Source of the DNA: Morella rubra
Lineage: Eukaryota; Streptophyta; Magnoliopsida; Fagales; Myricaceae
Length of the DNA: 64,000 nt
Direction of reading: 5' to 3'
Assembly: GCA_003952965.2 (NCBI GenBank)
Contig: RXIC02000227.1
Location: 62,001 to 126,000 of the forward strand
The number at the start of each line of letters is the position of its first letter. Position 1 is the stretch's first letter. The notes under the pieces were generated by a model. It was not told where the DNA came from. It worked only from the letters and a program-made list of their open reading frames with translations, and searched no databases. Shown here piece by piece: positions 38,301-52,000 of this stretch. A program made the translations under genes and the position numbers.

Positions 38301-41300
38301 ATACAAAGCGTAAGACGATTAACTAATCCAAAACCCCCTAATATGTTCAAATATAATTATACATCCGAATCTCATAATCACCTATTAGCAACTACACAGA
38401 GACCTATTAAGAAGACCCCTAAAAAAAAAAACCTATCTCAAAACAATCACAACAACAGAAAGAACACATATATCACCTACAAGAATATTTTCCTGTTCAT
38501 AAAGTTCAAAAACATGAACAATTAACATTGTATAGGAATTCAGCTTACCACTTGCACGTACCACCAATAAGTTCACAACCTCAGGAAAACAAGCCATTAG
38601 AAATAAATAAATCTAATACGAACGAAAACCAAAATAAAGGAGCCACCATACTACCTCAATACAGCTTGGACCTCCATTTATGTGAACCTCTCAAGCAAAA
38701 CCAACCATTAAGAAACTCTCAACCTCTAGCACGTAAGTATACAGACCCCTTATAATATAAGTCCACTTAGTCATGTTCTCAAATGCGTTCCAAGCACACT
38801 GCTCACCAGCTGACATTCTTCTCCAACCACAGAATACTTGAAAAAAAAACCCGAGCAATATACAAAGAGCACCAGAAACGGACACAACACTATTAAACAT
38901 AACCTAGAATATCTCATCGTCTCAGAAAGAAGTCTCTAGTCGAAAACTCCAGTTCAATGTCATACAATTAATAATACGTATACGAAAGAAGAAAAAAAAT
39001 GACCAAACACTTAACAAAAAACACAAAAATCCAAAAAACAAACATGTGACATCTTGTACCCTAAATCGCCCAGAAACACCATCTCTGATTTACAAAGCGT
39101 GAAGCTAAACATAAACTCATCCGAAACACAATCCAAACCAACAAACAAACAACACAAAAACACAGATCCATTCTCTCTACAAAAAATAATCGCCCGCTTC
39201 CCAAACCTGAGTCCCTAAATGTTATTTGAACTCTTAACCCAACAGAGTAAAAGCAAAATTTATATATGACCCCTGTTATTAAAATTCATGCCAAAAAAAT
39301 AATAAAAACTCTACTTGCAGCCCAACAAAATTTAGCTGCTGACCATTGTCCACATTGCCAAACACCTATACAGTAAAATGATGCACATATATCACAACCA
39401 AAGACAACCAAATCGTCAATATAGATAAAACCCAAAACTATCCAAAACATAAATCCAGAATCGATGGTTCGAAACACAATTTCAATCTCCGATCAATTAC
39501 ACGGATGATACGATATTGTTACATGCCTACGCGAATGCAAACATACACCAACCGCCAAAATAAAAGACAGAAGGAAACACCAACAGGCGCAAAGAAAAAG
39601 AATAAAAGAAAAGTCAGAGAAAAAGACGGAAATAAAAGATTTACAAATATAAAAAAAACAAAATCAAAACAAATAAAATAACCAGAACATAAATCTGCAG
39701 TCACTCCTACCCTACCAAACCTATGGCCACCAATCTTCAAGAATTTTCAAGTACAAAATTAAGCCCTGAATCACCCTTACATTTCCAGATACTTCCAATG
39801 AAACGCCGAAAAAGACACTCCAACCAAGCCATCTGAAAATGAAGATACGAAACAATAGCAAGCAACCAATCAATGACATAATCAAAGCATGAAAAAATAA
39901 TACATCAATGACTATGACAATAAATTAAAGAAACCATCAAACCCTCGAGACAATCAATTTTGAGAGCAACAACAATAATACTCCTCTCAATTGCAACATA
40001 TCTCATCTTATACAGTCCAATCCAAACCCAATTTACCACAACAACATAAGTTTTCCCATACAATCAAATATGCCAATCGACAAAACTATTACCTAGAATC
40101 CAAGCTATCAATCTCTCAGCATGCATTCGCTCTGTACTGCCAATACATAATTAAAAACCCCACACCATTAAATTCTAGACGACACAAATAACGCACATCA
40201 TCAAACCAATTCAAAAATGAACCAACCAACATAGCACATACATAAAAACAAATAGTTTCAATATCCCCATCGCTATCTAAATAAAAATAATTCCAACACT
40301 CTAACTATTTATCACACCCAACCAGGCCACTAAACACACGAATTCCCCAACTGCGTGCCACCCACCAACCTATTAGTTAGACTCAAAACCTATCATTTAT
40401 AAAACCACACAAGCTCCAAATATCTAATCCCCCACAAAGCCAAAAAAAAACCAACAAAAACCCATCTTATTCCCGACCTAACAGAACTTGCTCTGCAAGA
40501 AACACACTCTCAAACATAACTCATACACGCACACAAACCCAGCACCCAAAAAACCCCAACAATAAAGCCAACAAACGCAATAATACCCAGATATACGAAA
40601 TAATATAAGCCCACAATGAACCACAAACGCACAAGCACATAGTGATAGCCCACCTAATCTATAGTCCAACCTGATACAGACACCAGCGTGAGAAGATAGC
40701 AAATTGCCAACTTCCCTCCCCCCTCATCGTAAACTTCGCGCTTAAAGAAACAGATAACGACACTAAAATTCGAAGCCCTAACTATCACCTACAATCGGTA
40801 CAGGACACACAAACCCCAAACAAAAACCCTAATCACTCCAACCCATCTGACTAAAAATTTAGAATTTGCCAAAACCTAACCCCCACCCTTCAGCACACGA
40901 CCACCACCCACACACCTCCGCCACAAGTTCGACGATGAACCAGCGCCCTGAACCCCAACCCCCCAGCACATTCTGCCCTATGCCCTCAATATCCTGCGCA
41001 CCTCTTCATTCACTCTCGCAATCAACTCTCCGAGCCTAACGATCTCAAACAAACCGCCGTCCTACACCACATAATAGTCCCTTTGCTCCAGAAATCTAGA
41101 AAAAAACAGCACCTCAAATCCATGAAGTGGAATGAGCCCAACCTATTTTTAACCTGACCCATATGTAATACAAAAGACCAATAAGAAAGAATATACATAC
41201 TGTTTCCATGTTCTTCTCTGATGTCCCAAAGATTGTTGAAAAATTTAGTGAGAGCTCTTATTTCAAACACACCCGAGTAATCCTAGAAACAGACAATCTA

Positions 41301-44300
41301 TCAAACAATTCACTGGACAATACAAGCGATCCCGCTACATATTGTAAGACCAATACCACTAGTATGGCATAACCAAACCTCTGCTCTGTTCTCAAAGAAA
41401 ACAAAGAGAAACAGTAAAAATGAGAATTTGAAAAAAACATTACATTTAATCCCAAACCTCAGCTCGAAAGGTAACTACACAAAAAAAAAACCATTTACAA
41501 AAAAAATACCAAATTACCCACTAAGGCGCCTAACATTTGCTAAATACCAACAATAATATCAATTAAACAAAGACAAGACACAGCGCTGAAAATATTTCAA
41601 TAAATGAATAACCAACCACAGAAGCCAATGCTTTCGTTCTTGGTTAATCACAACCTCTGTTGCTCCTACCTACTCAAAATCATAATCTCCACCAGTCTCC
41701 GTAACAGGGGTAATCCAAATAATACTCGGACTCCCAAACCACACCAATTAGACGGAACCGAACACAAAAGTCAAGCAGAAAACGCAGACGTAACCCTTAA
41801 CCTCTGAGTTGAGAAGATAAGCGCCGACCAAGAAGATTGAGCAAGAACACCGCCCGAACTATGGAAAGATCACAACCCGGTCTATAATCCCCTACAGCCA
41901 AAGGGAACGGACTTCCAGAGCTATCCTTACCCTCGGACAAAGGAAAATTATCCAAAAATACCATAAGATCGGTCACGAGTCATCGAGCGAAGTCCAAAAG
42001 CCAAAAAGAGATCAACACTACGTTCATCCCCGAGTACGACACCACCTAAAAGCGAGCCGTGGCCAACCGACCCACTGCCAAAATAGAAAGCAACAATCCT
42101 TACCAGCTACATCATACACCACAACAGAACCCGCGCCTCCTCGACACGAACACTGCAAAAGACAGCAAAAAAGCCCTTTACTTCCGCACAAACTCAATTT
42201 TTTAGCCAACCCTTATGCGCCACACAACCTTAACACATACAACACACATAGAGCTATTTCATAGAACAAGAATATAAATCAAAAAACTATTAACACCCTA
42301 TAACAAGGTATAAAGAGATAAGTAGCTCCTAAGAAACGGTCTACGCGCTCAAAAAATTAATCTACCCAGCATTCGTCAGTTATAAATTGACGGAATCACA
42401 TATTTAACACTGTCATCACACTACTAAAATACAATAACTGCCCCCCCCAAACACACCAACACCGCAAATCCCAACATCCGCAACACCGCAACAGCACCCA
42501 AACAAACCACAAGACTAATCAAACCCACATAAAACCCCTTCAAAACCAAAACTTACCAAGCACTGACTTTAATAAACACAAATGAAAAAACAGCTAAACA
42601 GTTATACTAGAATTACGTTTAAAACCAATATAAACCAGATTAGAGAAGCCTAAAAAAACACCAGCAGTAAATATATTCCATATAATTTTTCAATATTTTC
42701 AATTACCACATACATTTAAACCCTAATTTTTCTTGAATTTTTTTGGGCCAAACACACTCATTACAAAGACCCCAAACATTTGACCTATCCATATATGAAC
42801 AAATCAACTACACCCAACAATATGAAGCCGAATGATGTCTATAGCTAACATTCAGCCCGAAATATCCATTGAGGCCCAAGGCCCACTCAAGAAAACAATT
42901 ATTCTAAGAACTAAAGTAAACAACCCACACCAACTTCAAATTAGTAACAAAAAACTAATCCTTACAACACAAAAAACACACCCTTCACTTTCACACAAAC
43001 CCCAATTAACAATATCCTCTCCATATATTATAACAGTATAAACCAAATACCGCAATATAATTTTGGAATAACTCCCAAAATTTTGGACAAATCAAAAAAA
43101 TCACACCCTTATACCATTGATTCGAATAAATTATTTAACCCCTATTTTAAAACCTTTCCACAACATACCAACCCTAAATATCCAAATGAGTCCACCACAT
43201 CTCATAAAATATATCTACAAACACACTATAATATCAAATAGACATTCACCAGTACTCTTCATAACAAAATATAATACACGACTTGCCATCCCAAAAACCG
43301 CTCTAAAAATCAATATCAAATATATCAAAAACAATAAAAAAAATTTAAAAAAAGTCTATACAGAAATTAACAAAAAGTGATGCCACACTCTCAACAAGAA
43401 ATATAACACTAAAACCCAAACTAACTCATAAAATACTAAACAAAACACAAATTCAATAAAAGACTGCACATAAAATCAATACCACTCAAAACTAAAAACA
43501 TCAAACAATAAAAAAAAAAAAAAAAAAACAACAAACACAGTATATTATTAAATCACTGATATCAATCAAGATACATATATCAATGATGTTACAAGCGAAA
43601 GCTATTACTCATTAACTTCAATTGATCCCTAGAATCCTATACCCTCTACCACCCAAACCAAATTCACCACACAACACTACCTCAAAAATTAACAATTAAA
43701 CCCGTAAATAGCCGATACAACTGGCACCCTCCACCTAGAAAGTCACGAGCTTAAACAACTATTGCACACAAATCCAAACCGAACAAACTCCTTAATAAAT
43801 GAACGACGATCCGCAAAATCTAGAACTATAAGTTTACCGATTAAAAATTAAAAATATTTGCGTCCAGCTAAAACCGAACAATCTCCTAAAATAGACACCT
43901 CGATAGATAAAAAAATCGAAACCAATAGCAAGAACAAATATGAGAGATGTAATTACCACCGACTAAGAAAAAAAGAAAGGTCAAAAAACAACCAATTGAA
44001 CGACCTATAGATTCCGAGAATGACCAACATCTTATCGAGTAACAGACCACCAATGCAACACCCTGCAACCGTCCCTCAACCACAGAATGGAGAGCAAGCG
44101 CACAGATAAAAACAGAATGACACGCCGAAAATCAGTTCAAACAAGAATCCACGAGGGAAGCCGAACAAGCAATTCAAACCCGACCCACACCAACCCGAAT
44201 TATACCCACAAACACAAAATAAAACAGGAACCCAGACAAACCAGAAACGTTCAAAAGACACCGTAGCAAATACCAAGGTCCCGGAGTGGAGAAACCTACC

Positions 44301-46100
44301 AACACTACCCATACCGGACCGCCAACGAACCCAAACTAGCAGACACCATGTTCCGACCTCGACAAAAGATGTTCCCAGAACTAACCTATAGCGACAAGAA
44401 GGGCATAGACCCAGCAGCAGAACACAGAGACTTCTCTCCAAGTCCGATACCATCCTAACGAACTACCGACACAATATATACAGGATCCCTCAAATCATAT
44501 AACCCCTAACGCAATTCAAAATACCCAAGGACAAGCGAGGGAAACGCTGCGCTAGCATCATCGATCCAAGCCAAATTCAACCTCACCGAGCAATGGCCAA
44601 TCAAACAACTGTCCCCATGTTGCCCCCTTACATCCAGAAAACGGTAATCACAGTGCACCACTTTGTTGCAATATACAGCAAAATGGGGAGCCCACACAAA
44701 CATAAAATCATTCACACACCAACACAAAAATATCGCAGTTCCTAATGCAATCACCCCAAAATAAGTCACATCCATTGAATTACATCCCCATATACAATCA
44801 TGATTATCACAGCCAACCAACCCGCGACCCCATATTCTTAGGCTTCAGTTACGAATAAACACAATAGGGAAAGCAGAATCGATAGAAGAGAAACGCGAAA
44901 TCCTACCGATACTCCTGCGTCTGAAATTCTAAAAAAAACCTTCCTTCCAACCTTACCAATAATAACACGCCAGGCTTTCAGTCTAGACATATCACAAAAC
45001 TTAGTTTGGTAAGTGAGAAGATGCTATAAAAGAAAGAAATTGAGTTGTAGCTTTTGAGCTTCAGCCTCCAGTTAGAGTAAACTAGCTCCTACGTGCACTA
45101 TCGCCAGTCAAATACCAAACCCATTCTCACCATCCCCCAAACCCAACAAATTTATTCACCAGAACCAACCAATGAGAAAATGAAAACAATGTCCTCCAAA
45201 CACAAAACCACGCCAAAGACAGCCTAATCTCTTCAACCGAGCCCATAGTAAGAAAACAAAAACCCGAGATTATCAACTTATATCTGTCTGGGCCTTTAGA
45301 CATATGAGAAACCAAAATAAACCAACCTTAGCACACCCAACAGCAAGGAACATTTTTGCCACCCTCTTTAAATTTCCAATCGAAATATTATCATACAGAC
45401 CACCCAAACATGAATAGATTGCAGCAAAAACCACCCAAAATTAGAACCTCATCGTAACTTATCATTCATAATTCTCTCCTAGATTAATATTTTACGATAT
45501 ACATTTTACCATGCAATAACTTCAAAAAGAGGTCATGAAATGAAAAAACAACCGAGATAATGCCAGATGAATGTTTCAAAACCAATATCCCACCCAAACC
45601 CAAGCTATATACAGTTAATTGACCACCACTTACTTACAAATTATCTCCTATAAAATATATCACCCACATTCCCTCCCATCCGCCTGACCACCAATTATAC
45701 TTCTCCAAACACACCACCTATTTTTTAATTGTCATTTAGAGAATTAAGACATCTAAAGCCCTCTTGAAAACGAAAAAAACTAGCCCGTTCACTTAAACCA
45801 AACAAAGCAAAATAAGTTGAACCTCACATACGAAAGACGATGAATAAAGCAACCGCTCCCGTGCAAACCTCATTGAGACCAAATGCGTATCTATTAACCC
45901 AAAAAATGAGCATCTCCTTCTCTCTCGCTAAATAGATTCAAATAGAAATTGACCGAATCCGACTCAATTGCAAATAACAGGTACATTCATGTCATGTTTT
46001 AACTCTCTACAAAACACGACACAATTACTTCTCACTTTTCAACATCACCCACTGAATGCAACCCGATGCGAATTGAACCCCCCAACGCCAACCCCCTAGA
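32350..46100. other. A/C-rich, G/T-poor block of about 13.7 kb
   Basis: The plus strand is strongly skewed. For example, bases 36421-36480 contain 31 A, 17 C, 6 G and 6 T, and 37141-37200 contain 28 A, 19 C, 3 G and 10 T. The skew starts around 32340-32400 and ends near 46100, and both flanks have ordinary composition. No tandem unit, telomere-like repeat or organelle gene is recognisable. Many long plus-strand frames (such as 35788-36201) are explained by the lack of T and G, which removes stop codons. The 5' exons of the gene ending at 47161 should lie here or earlier but cannot be read. Most likely a badly called or unpolished stretch; see findings. Confidence 0.7.
32850..33060 (-). other. 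Scrambled remains of an upstream PUS3 exon
   Basis: Minus-strand translation gives, in nearby frames, VLEHVV, ARCGLAHRLLLYFTETFSAS, NFVFGEHDS and CCKM. The expected Pus3 order is RVLGWCPVPV, FSARFSC, YKYFF, LSAM, then KFVGEHDFRNFCKM. Order and spacing agree, but indels and a shift toward G and T (minus strand) break it up. This is the exon expected directly upstream of 31872. I infer a corrupted copy of a real exon; it cannot be translated as it stands. Confidence 0.5.
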
Positions 46101-46948
46101 ACATTTTGTGAAGTTGAAATCATTGGGGATACAATCTCACTTTGAGATATCACTGCCTTGAGTGATTCCTAACCCTTAAGACTGCTGATTTAGACAATTT
46201 AGATGTTTTGAAGGACATAATTGAGATTGTCTCTCATGCATAGACCTTTTGGACAATAACCACTATTATCATCACAACAATTCTACTGCCATAAGCAACC
46301 TTTTATTCAATAATTGCTACGTTGAACGCCCTTAGACATGATTGTCATGAGTCCAGGGCCGGAGCTCCCACAAATAGATTTTAATGAAATTGCCCTCTCC
46401 CTAATTTCCAATCCTAGCTTTTTCTCTTGTCATGACTAATGCCCTTTAAGGACTTTGCAGTGACTGATGACCTCTCCTGTTTGGATTATGTGGACAAAAA
46501 CTTTATAAACGCAAATTCCATACTACCCTGAAAATAAAAGATAGGATTTGCGGACAGGATTTTCATTTAGTTTCTGGGTTTCTCTATTTTTCCTGTTTCA
46601 CAAATGCCCTACAGGATATCATGCTAGGAATGATTCCCTGACTTTTCTCTATTATTTTTCCGTATCTACTGGCGTCTTTTCCACCGTACTTTTTCTTTCA
46701 AGCTTCTGATACCAATATTTGTGGGTAAAGCAGCTGAGATATTTTTTGGCTTAGTAAAAGCAGAAGATTTTTCTTGGTAGCGATAAACGTGCATGGACAG
46801 AGATATTAGAATATTGTGTTGATCTTTGTTGTGCCTTTCCTTTTCATGTTTGCATGTGGATGTTTGTTTGCCTGATGACATAAAGTAGCGGAAAAGTGCT
46901 TTAAGCGGCTGATTATGTATTTATCTCATTTATAATCTGCAATTGCAG

Positions 46949-47161
46949 GACTCATTGCTCAAGCCAGTAACTAAGATCTTGCTTGGGGTAGCAGTTATAA
47001 CCATTTTAATAACGCTGGCTATGAAGGAAACTCCAGCATGGCTCGAGAAATTCAACGTCTTTGGTGGGAGCTTCCCTCCATGGATCCTTGCTTGTGTGGT
47101 TATCGTTTTCACTCGAATGAGGAAGCGGACCAAGGACTTGTTGAAAAAGTTTGGTTGGTAA
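46949..47161 (+). CDS. C-terminal exon of an unidentified two-helix membrane protein
   Basis: After an acceptor at 46948 (TGCAATTGCAG), the exon is open for 70 codons to TAA. It has two hydrophobic segments (ILLGVAVITILITLAM and PPWILACVVIVF) separated by a loop with WLEKFNVFGGS, and ends in a basic tail RMRKRTKDLLKKFGW. This looks like a real conserved protein end rather than chance: clean splice site, biased codon content, positive-inside tail. I do not recognise the family. Upstream exons are not visible because the A/C-rich block ends only about 850 bases earlier. Transcribed toward CSTF77 (tail to tail). Confidence 0.7.
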   Translation, partial: DSLLKPVTKILLGVAVITILITLAMKETPAWLEKFNVFGGSFPPWILACVVIVFTRMRKRTKDLLKKFGW

Positions 47162-47375
47162 AGCAAGCGGATGATTTGTTTTTTCTTTTTAGAGCTTACA
47201 AAGTTCTTCAAGTCGTAGCAAGTTTTGTCTAAATGAAGGTTTCTTTTTTGTCATAATGATCCCTACATTGTCACTATGAATGGTGTTTATAGATAATTTT
47301 GGTTATACCATATCTGTGGTAGCTGAGACCCACGACAAAAACTGAGAGCATTCAGTCATTTAGGAAGCCATTTAG

Positions 47376-47381
47376 AATAAA
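47376..47381 (+). terminator. Candidate poly(A) signal of the membrane-protein gene
   Basis: AATAAA lies 215 bases after the stop codon on the same strand. Confidence 0.4.
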
Positions 47382-48970
47382 CTGGAGATGGTGGTGATTT
47401 CAATTGTTTTGATTGGTGCAATGTTCCTGACATGCAACAGATTTTTATAAAGAGCTCACGTCTCCCATGCACACGTAGCAACTTTTGGTAAGACGATAAA
47501 GCAATTGGGGCTTGAGATTCTATTTTTGCTTTAATATTTTTTGTCCCTAGAAATGACCTTTTTTTACAGATGCTTACTTTGATTTTGGATAATTGACTTC
47601 CCCCAACGAGTTTAGAAATTTTTTCCCTTAAATGGTTTATGTACCCCAAGTAAATGTAATTAAAACTGCTTTTTAATGTTCTTATGTAATGTATTCAGCG
47701 TTTCTCGTTGCGGTAATGGTTTCCACATGTATATATTTCTACCCAAACAAATCGTAATTATTTATAAGATGGTCATGGTTTTGTCAGTTAACAATCTTTT
47801 ACAAATGAACTAGTCAATAAGTATGCATGGTAATTTTTAAGCTAATATTCATGTTTTGAGCATTTTAGCTATAAAGGTAATTCTTAGACAAACCACTTTA
47901 GCATGTTTTGCTAAAAATCATGGTTGTCGTCTAGAACCAAAGTAAGGAATGCTTCTTAGAATTTGGAATTCGAATTTCTAGGATTTTAGGCAAAGCCATG
48001 ATTTCGGGAATTAACAGCAAAGCCGAAACAAGAACTACAAAAAACCCTTTTTCTTAATATTCGAATCGATTCTTTTATGAAAATTGGAAAGCTATGATTT
48101 CTTGAAGAGCTTGCAAAGATTGAATTGATATAATTGTTTTGTCAATCACCCTGCAATCGAGTTTTACATGTGATATAGCCCACCTCTAACTCAGGATTTT
48201 TGTCGAGCATCTGACGTGCTAATAAAGGGTTGTACACCGCCGGTACCATGGACTCCATCACTGTAATTGCTGCTTCTACTGGGGTACTTACCATCTCTAA
48301 GCGGTTTTGCCACCCACCCTTGGTGGCAGCTGACATACTAATTAATGGAAGAACGGGGTAGAGACAGCCAAAAAAGAAAAAAGAAAAAAATAATTACATC
48401 GTGCGTAGCCATAAGTACACGCCAATTTTGCGTAGGAAGGGCCTGTGGTCACAATTCTCCATAAGAATCCATACGATTATTGCGCACTGGGTCACATAAC
48501 TATCAATAGTTAAATTACATTTTCTCCAGTAGAATAGTGGTTAAGCTAGAAGGCATGGTTAACTGAGTATTAATGCATTTATTCATCAAAAAATTATACT
48601 TTACCCTCGTAAAGTATTATTTGATTTACAACCCCATCTTCCAAACCGTTGATCCTCACAAAACTACACTTCGCAGTTTGTCCCATAAACCAATTTAGAA
48701 GAAGAAGAAGAAAAAAGACAGTTGCACAACCTCAGCATTTAGATCTTCATTGAGGGAGTCAAAATACAAATGAAATTGCAGTTTAAAAGAGTAAATTGAA
48801 AATTTTCCAATGTAAGAGAAATGTCAAGAGGATTATTCACTTAAATACATTCGAAAATGTGAATCTGTGGGGAAAATTGGCTTATAATGATAATATGCAG
48901 CTAACTTTACATAGCCTTAAGAAAGACAACTGGCTCATTGAAATGCTTAGAAAAAAAACAAAAAAACTGG
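47382..48970. other. Convergent intergenic region
   Basis: Between the presumed poly(A) sites of the membrane-protein gene and CSTF77. It holds one minus-strand frame (48336-48142, 64 codons, with KGGWQNRLEMVSTPVEAAI and MLDKNPELEVGY) whose composition looks protein-like, but I could not place it in a family. It may be a gene or transposon fragment. Nothing else seen. Confidence 0.4.
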
Positions 48971-48976
48971 TTTATT
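48971..48976 (-). terminator. Candidate poly(A) signal of CSTF77
   Basis: TTTATT on the plus strand, that is AATAAA in the CSTF77 sense, about 90 bases downstream of its stop codon. Confidence 0.5.
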
Positions 48977-49066
48977 GAAAACTAATCAGCACTTTACATC
49001 TACGACCTCCGCAAAACCGGAAAAGGGAAAAAAAGTGAGACAGAAAATGGAAAAGAGCTTAGCGCC

Positions 49067-52000
49067 TCATCCAGAAATACCGGATAAATCTCCGGAAAGG
49101 GCACTCCCATATGAAGCCGATCCTGTTTGTGAAGTAGTAACTCGAGCTTTTGAAGCTGTACTTCCTCGAGCTTTTTGGATCTGCCGCATCCTAAAAACAT
49201 CTCTAGGTAGTGGCTGGCTTTGGACACTGGCAGTTTCCTCCTCCTCTTGCCCTATCAATGTCCACATGGGTAGCATTAGTAACATATGTAGACATTACTC
49301 TTATCAAATAGTTAAATAGGGGTGGGAATGGAGCAAGTATAACATGATTTGGACCTAATCAGACACAACAAAACCAGGTCTCAGAGCCAGCCCCTGCGTG
49401 GCCCTAGGAATTATTATGCCTATCAAACAATAACCTTGTCTAGTTCTGTTCTACACATGCACTGTAACATTGAAATTTTAGCTTATGGTACTATACTGGA
49501 GTATCGTAAATAAATTGCGTTTAAACCACTTGAAGTTAAAACTGGATCATATCAAGCTGCAGGGAGATATGTTCAAGTAGTATAAATAAGCATTGAGTTG
49601 ATTGCAGAAACATGCAATTAATATAAAGAATAAATGGGAGCATCTAAATGCACCAGATGTGGATTTTTTAGTACTATTACAGCTTGAAGTCGATTTCTAA
49701 ACATGCTTTTCAAAAGGGATGTGGGTTATACACATAGAAGATGTTCTTTCAGGAGAACAATGGCATCGAACAGCAATGATGATATTCACTAAGCAGAGAG
49801 ATACACATACTGTCTAGATCTCTCCTTTTCCCAGATTGTCTGTCCCTGGCTGGTTTGAAAGATGAAATACTTGGGATGGGTTGGGTCTTGCTTGAACCAG
49901 AGAGGTCACTTCTACCAGAAGCAGGACCTCCTAACAATTGCCCTTGGGAAGTTCCCGATTTGCCAGTCTGCCCTACTGGTATGTCACTCTGCAAGCAAAT
50001 AGATAATACGACATCCACATCTGGTGTTGGACCTGAAATTGTGAAGAAAGCAAATTTCGTTCAGCAGCAGTCCAAGTGATTCACATACCATTGATAACCA
50101 TCACTTAAAATCCCATAAATTCAGTTTGAAGAAGGTGCAGAGAAAAAAGGGAAGGTGCAGTTTATAATAGCCAACTAACAAAGATCAAAATGACGAAAAG
50201 AAAAAAGGGAAACCAAGATAACATTTAGTTATTCCCAAATGATCATTTTGCTAGTTTATGGCCAAACTACAAGCCTGACAAATCCATACACAAGTACCAC
50301 GGTACTTCTACCAGACTTCACAAGTAAAATAATAGACACCTGTGGCAACAGAATTCACTACCACAATTTGTGTAAAGTGCTCCATGTTGTAATTTTCTAA
50401 AGCGTGAGGACTCTGAGAAAAAGACAAGCATGTAGCCAATAGAATTATAGGCCCTTTTCCCATATCTTGAAAAAGATAGCACATAGACAACGATTAAAAC
50501 AAAGAAAACTACCCTATTGTATTGACATAGAACCTGATGTCATTCTGGTTTGAGCAATCAAATTGGGTGTTCTTAATAATAATTCAAAGTTAGAACTGTT
50601 CGAAAATACAATCAGTTATCTGCATGAAACTGATAATATTACAAAAAACAGGTATGGAAGTTCGAAAGTTACCCTCAATGGCAGGCAAGCTTGCTAAAAA
50701 TGCTACCAATGTAGGCGGTGTTGCTTTCAATATTTCATCAAACGCATTCATTGTTCCACCACCCCCTGGCGCAACAGTTGGATTTGATAAATTGCTAAAT
50801 GCAGCAGGAACTCCAGATGCTGTAGTGCTTGGAAGAGTTTCTATCCCCATTCACAAATAAGATCAGCCATTAAGTAATAAATCCACAAGATGTAATAATG
50901 TGAAAGATATACTGTGAAACATGATAGGAAAAAATCTTTTTCAATACCCAAGGAACATTCTTTAGAAGCGAGACAATGAACAGGTCACTTTTTTTTTTTT
51001 ACTTTTCACCTGTTATTTAAAGGTAATAAAGCACTATAAAAAAAAAAAAAAACAGAATACTTTGATTAGCATTCACCTTTCTCAAGACCTATCGAGTTTT
51101 TATCATTTGGTTCCTTTTTCAGTTTCAGCAGTCTAACACTATTTAGGTGGCTGTCATTGCATGCAATCTGCCATAACAATTCTAGAGAGTTCAAGATATC
51201 ATTCACCACAGAAAATAATCTTCATCAACATCCACACCTTTTTTCATAAATGATTCTGATCCACAAGCTTAACCAATGTCAGAAAACAAGGACACAAAGA
51301 CGAGTGCTTTTCTAGTTCTTCATAAACATGACTCGAAGAAATTTAATTAAAAATATCCATCGGTCAGCAACGACAAATTACTGAGACGTTTATTATGATG
51401 ATCAATAATTACTGACACTTTATTAAGACACTTTGTGGTATAAGTTGTGAAACCATGTACACAGGTTTGATTGTTTCTGTTACAGTTTGTTAACAACTAT
51501 AATCTGATTCAATATGATGATTACTTTGCTGTCAATTACAGATTCAAGTTATTTTGTAGAGATCTCAGAAATTAAATACCCAAGAAGGGATTTAGAACTT
51601 TGAACCAACAACCTTCATGCAACTGGACAATGCTCTATACCTATTTGAGCTAATAGGCTGAATACAGACTAATCCAATATTTTTGTAAAACCTTTTGATT
51701 GTTATGCATCGCACTTAGAAATATGCACTTTACTTCCATAGGGTGCAAATCTGCAAGGGTTGCACTTGTGCTTTGTGGCGCTTTGCACCTAGACTCCATG
51801 AGGCCTTCATGCTCAAGTGCACCTGGAGCTTTTATCTAAAAAGCAATTTAGTACTGATATATTTCTCTAACAAAGAATAAACAGCAAAAAAATTATATTA
51901 AAATCATAGGTTCAACTTCCAGATTCCGAAAACAATCCTACAAATTTTTTATCAGATACCCCAATTCACTCCATATCTGGACTACACATAACTATACAGT

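Noticed and set aside
33169-45315. Many open frames of 60-137 codons on both strands
   Set aside because: They fall in the A/C-rich block, where lack of T and G removes stops on the plus strand and gives low-complexity Thr/Pro/Asn/Gln peptides, with Cys/Val/Leu/Trp-rich mirrors on the minus strand. No domain is recognisable.
32350-46100. Satellite array, telomere-derived or organelle-derived DNA as the cause of the A/C skew
   Set aside because: No repeating unit, no TTTAGGG-type words and no chloroplast or mitochondrial gene was recognisable; damaged PUS3 coding sequence is present instead.
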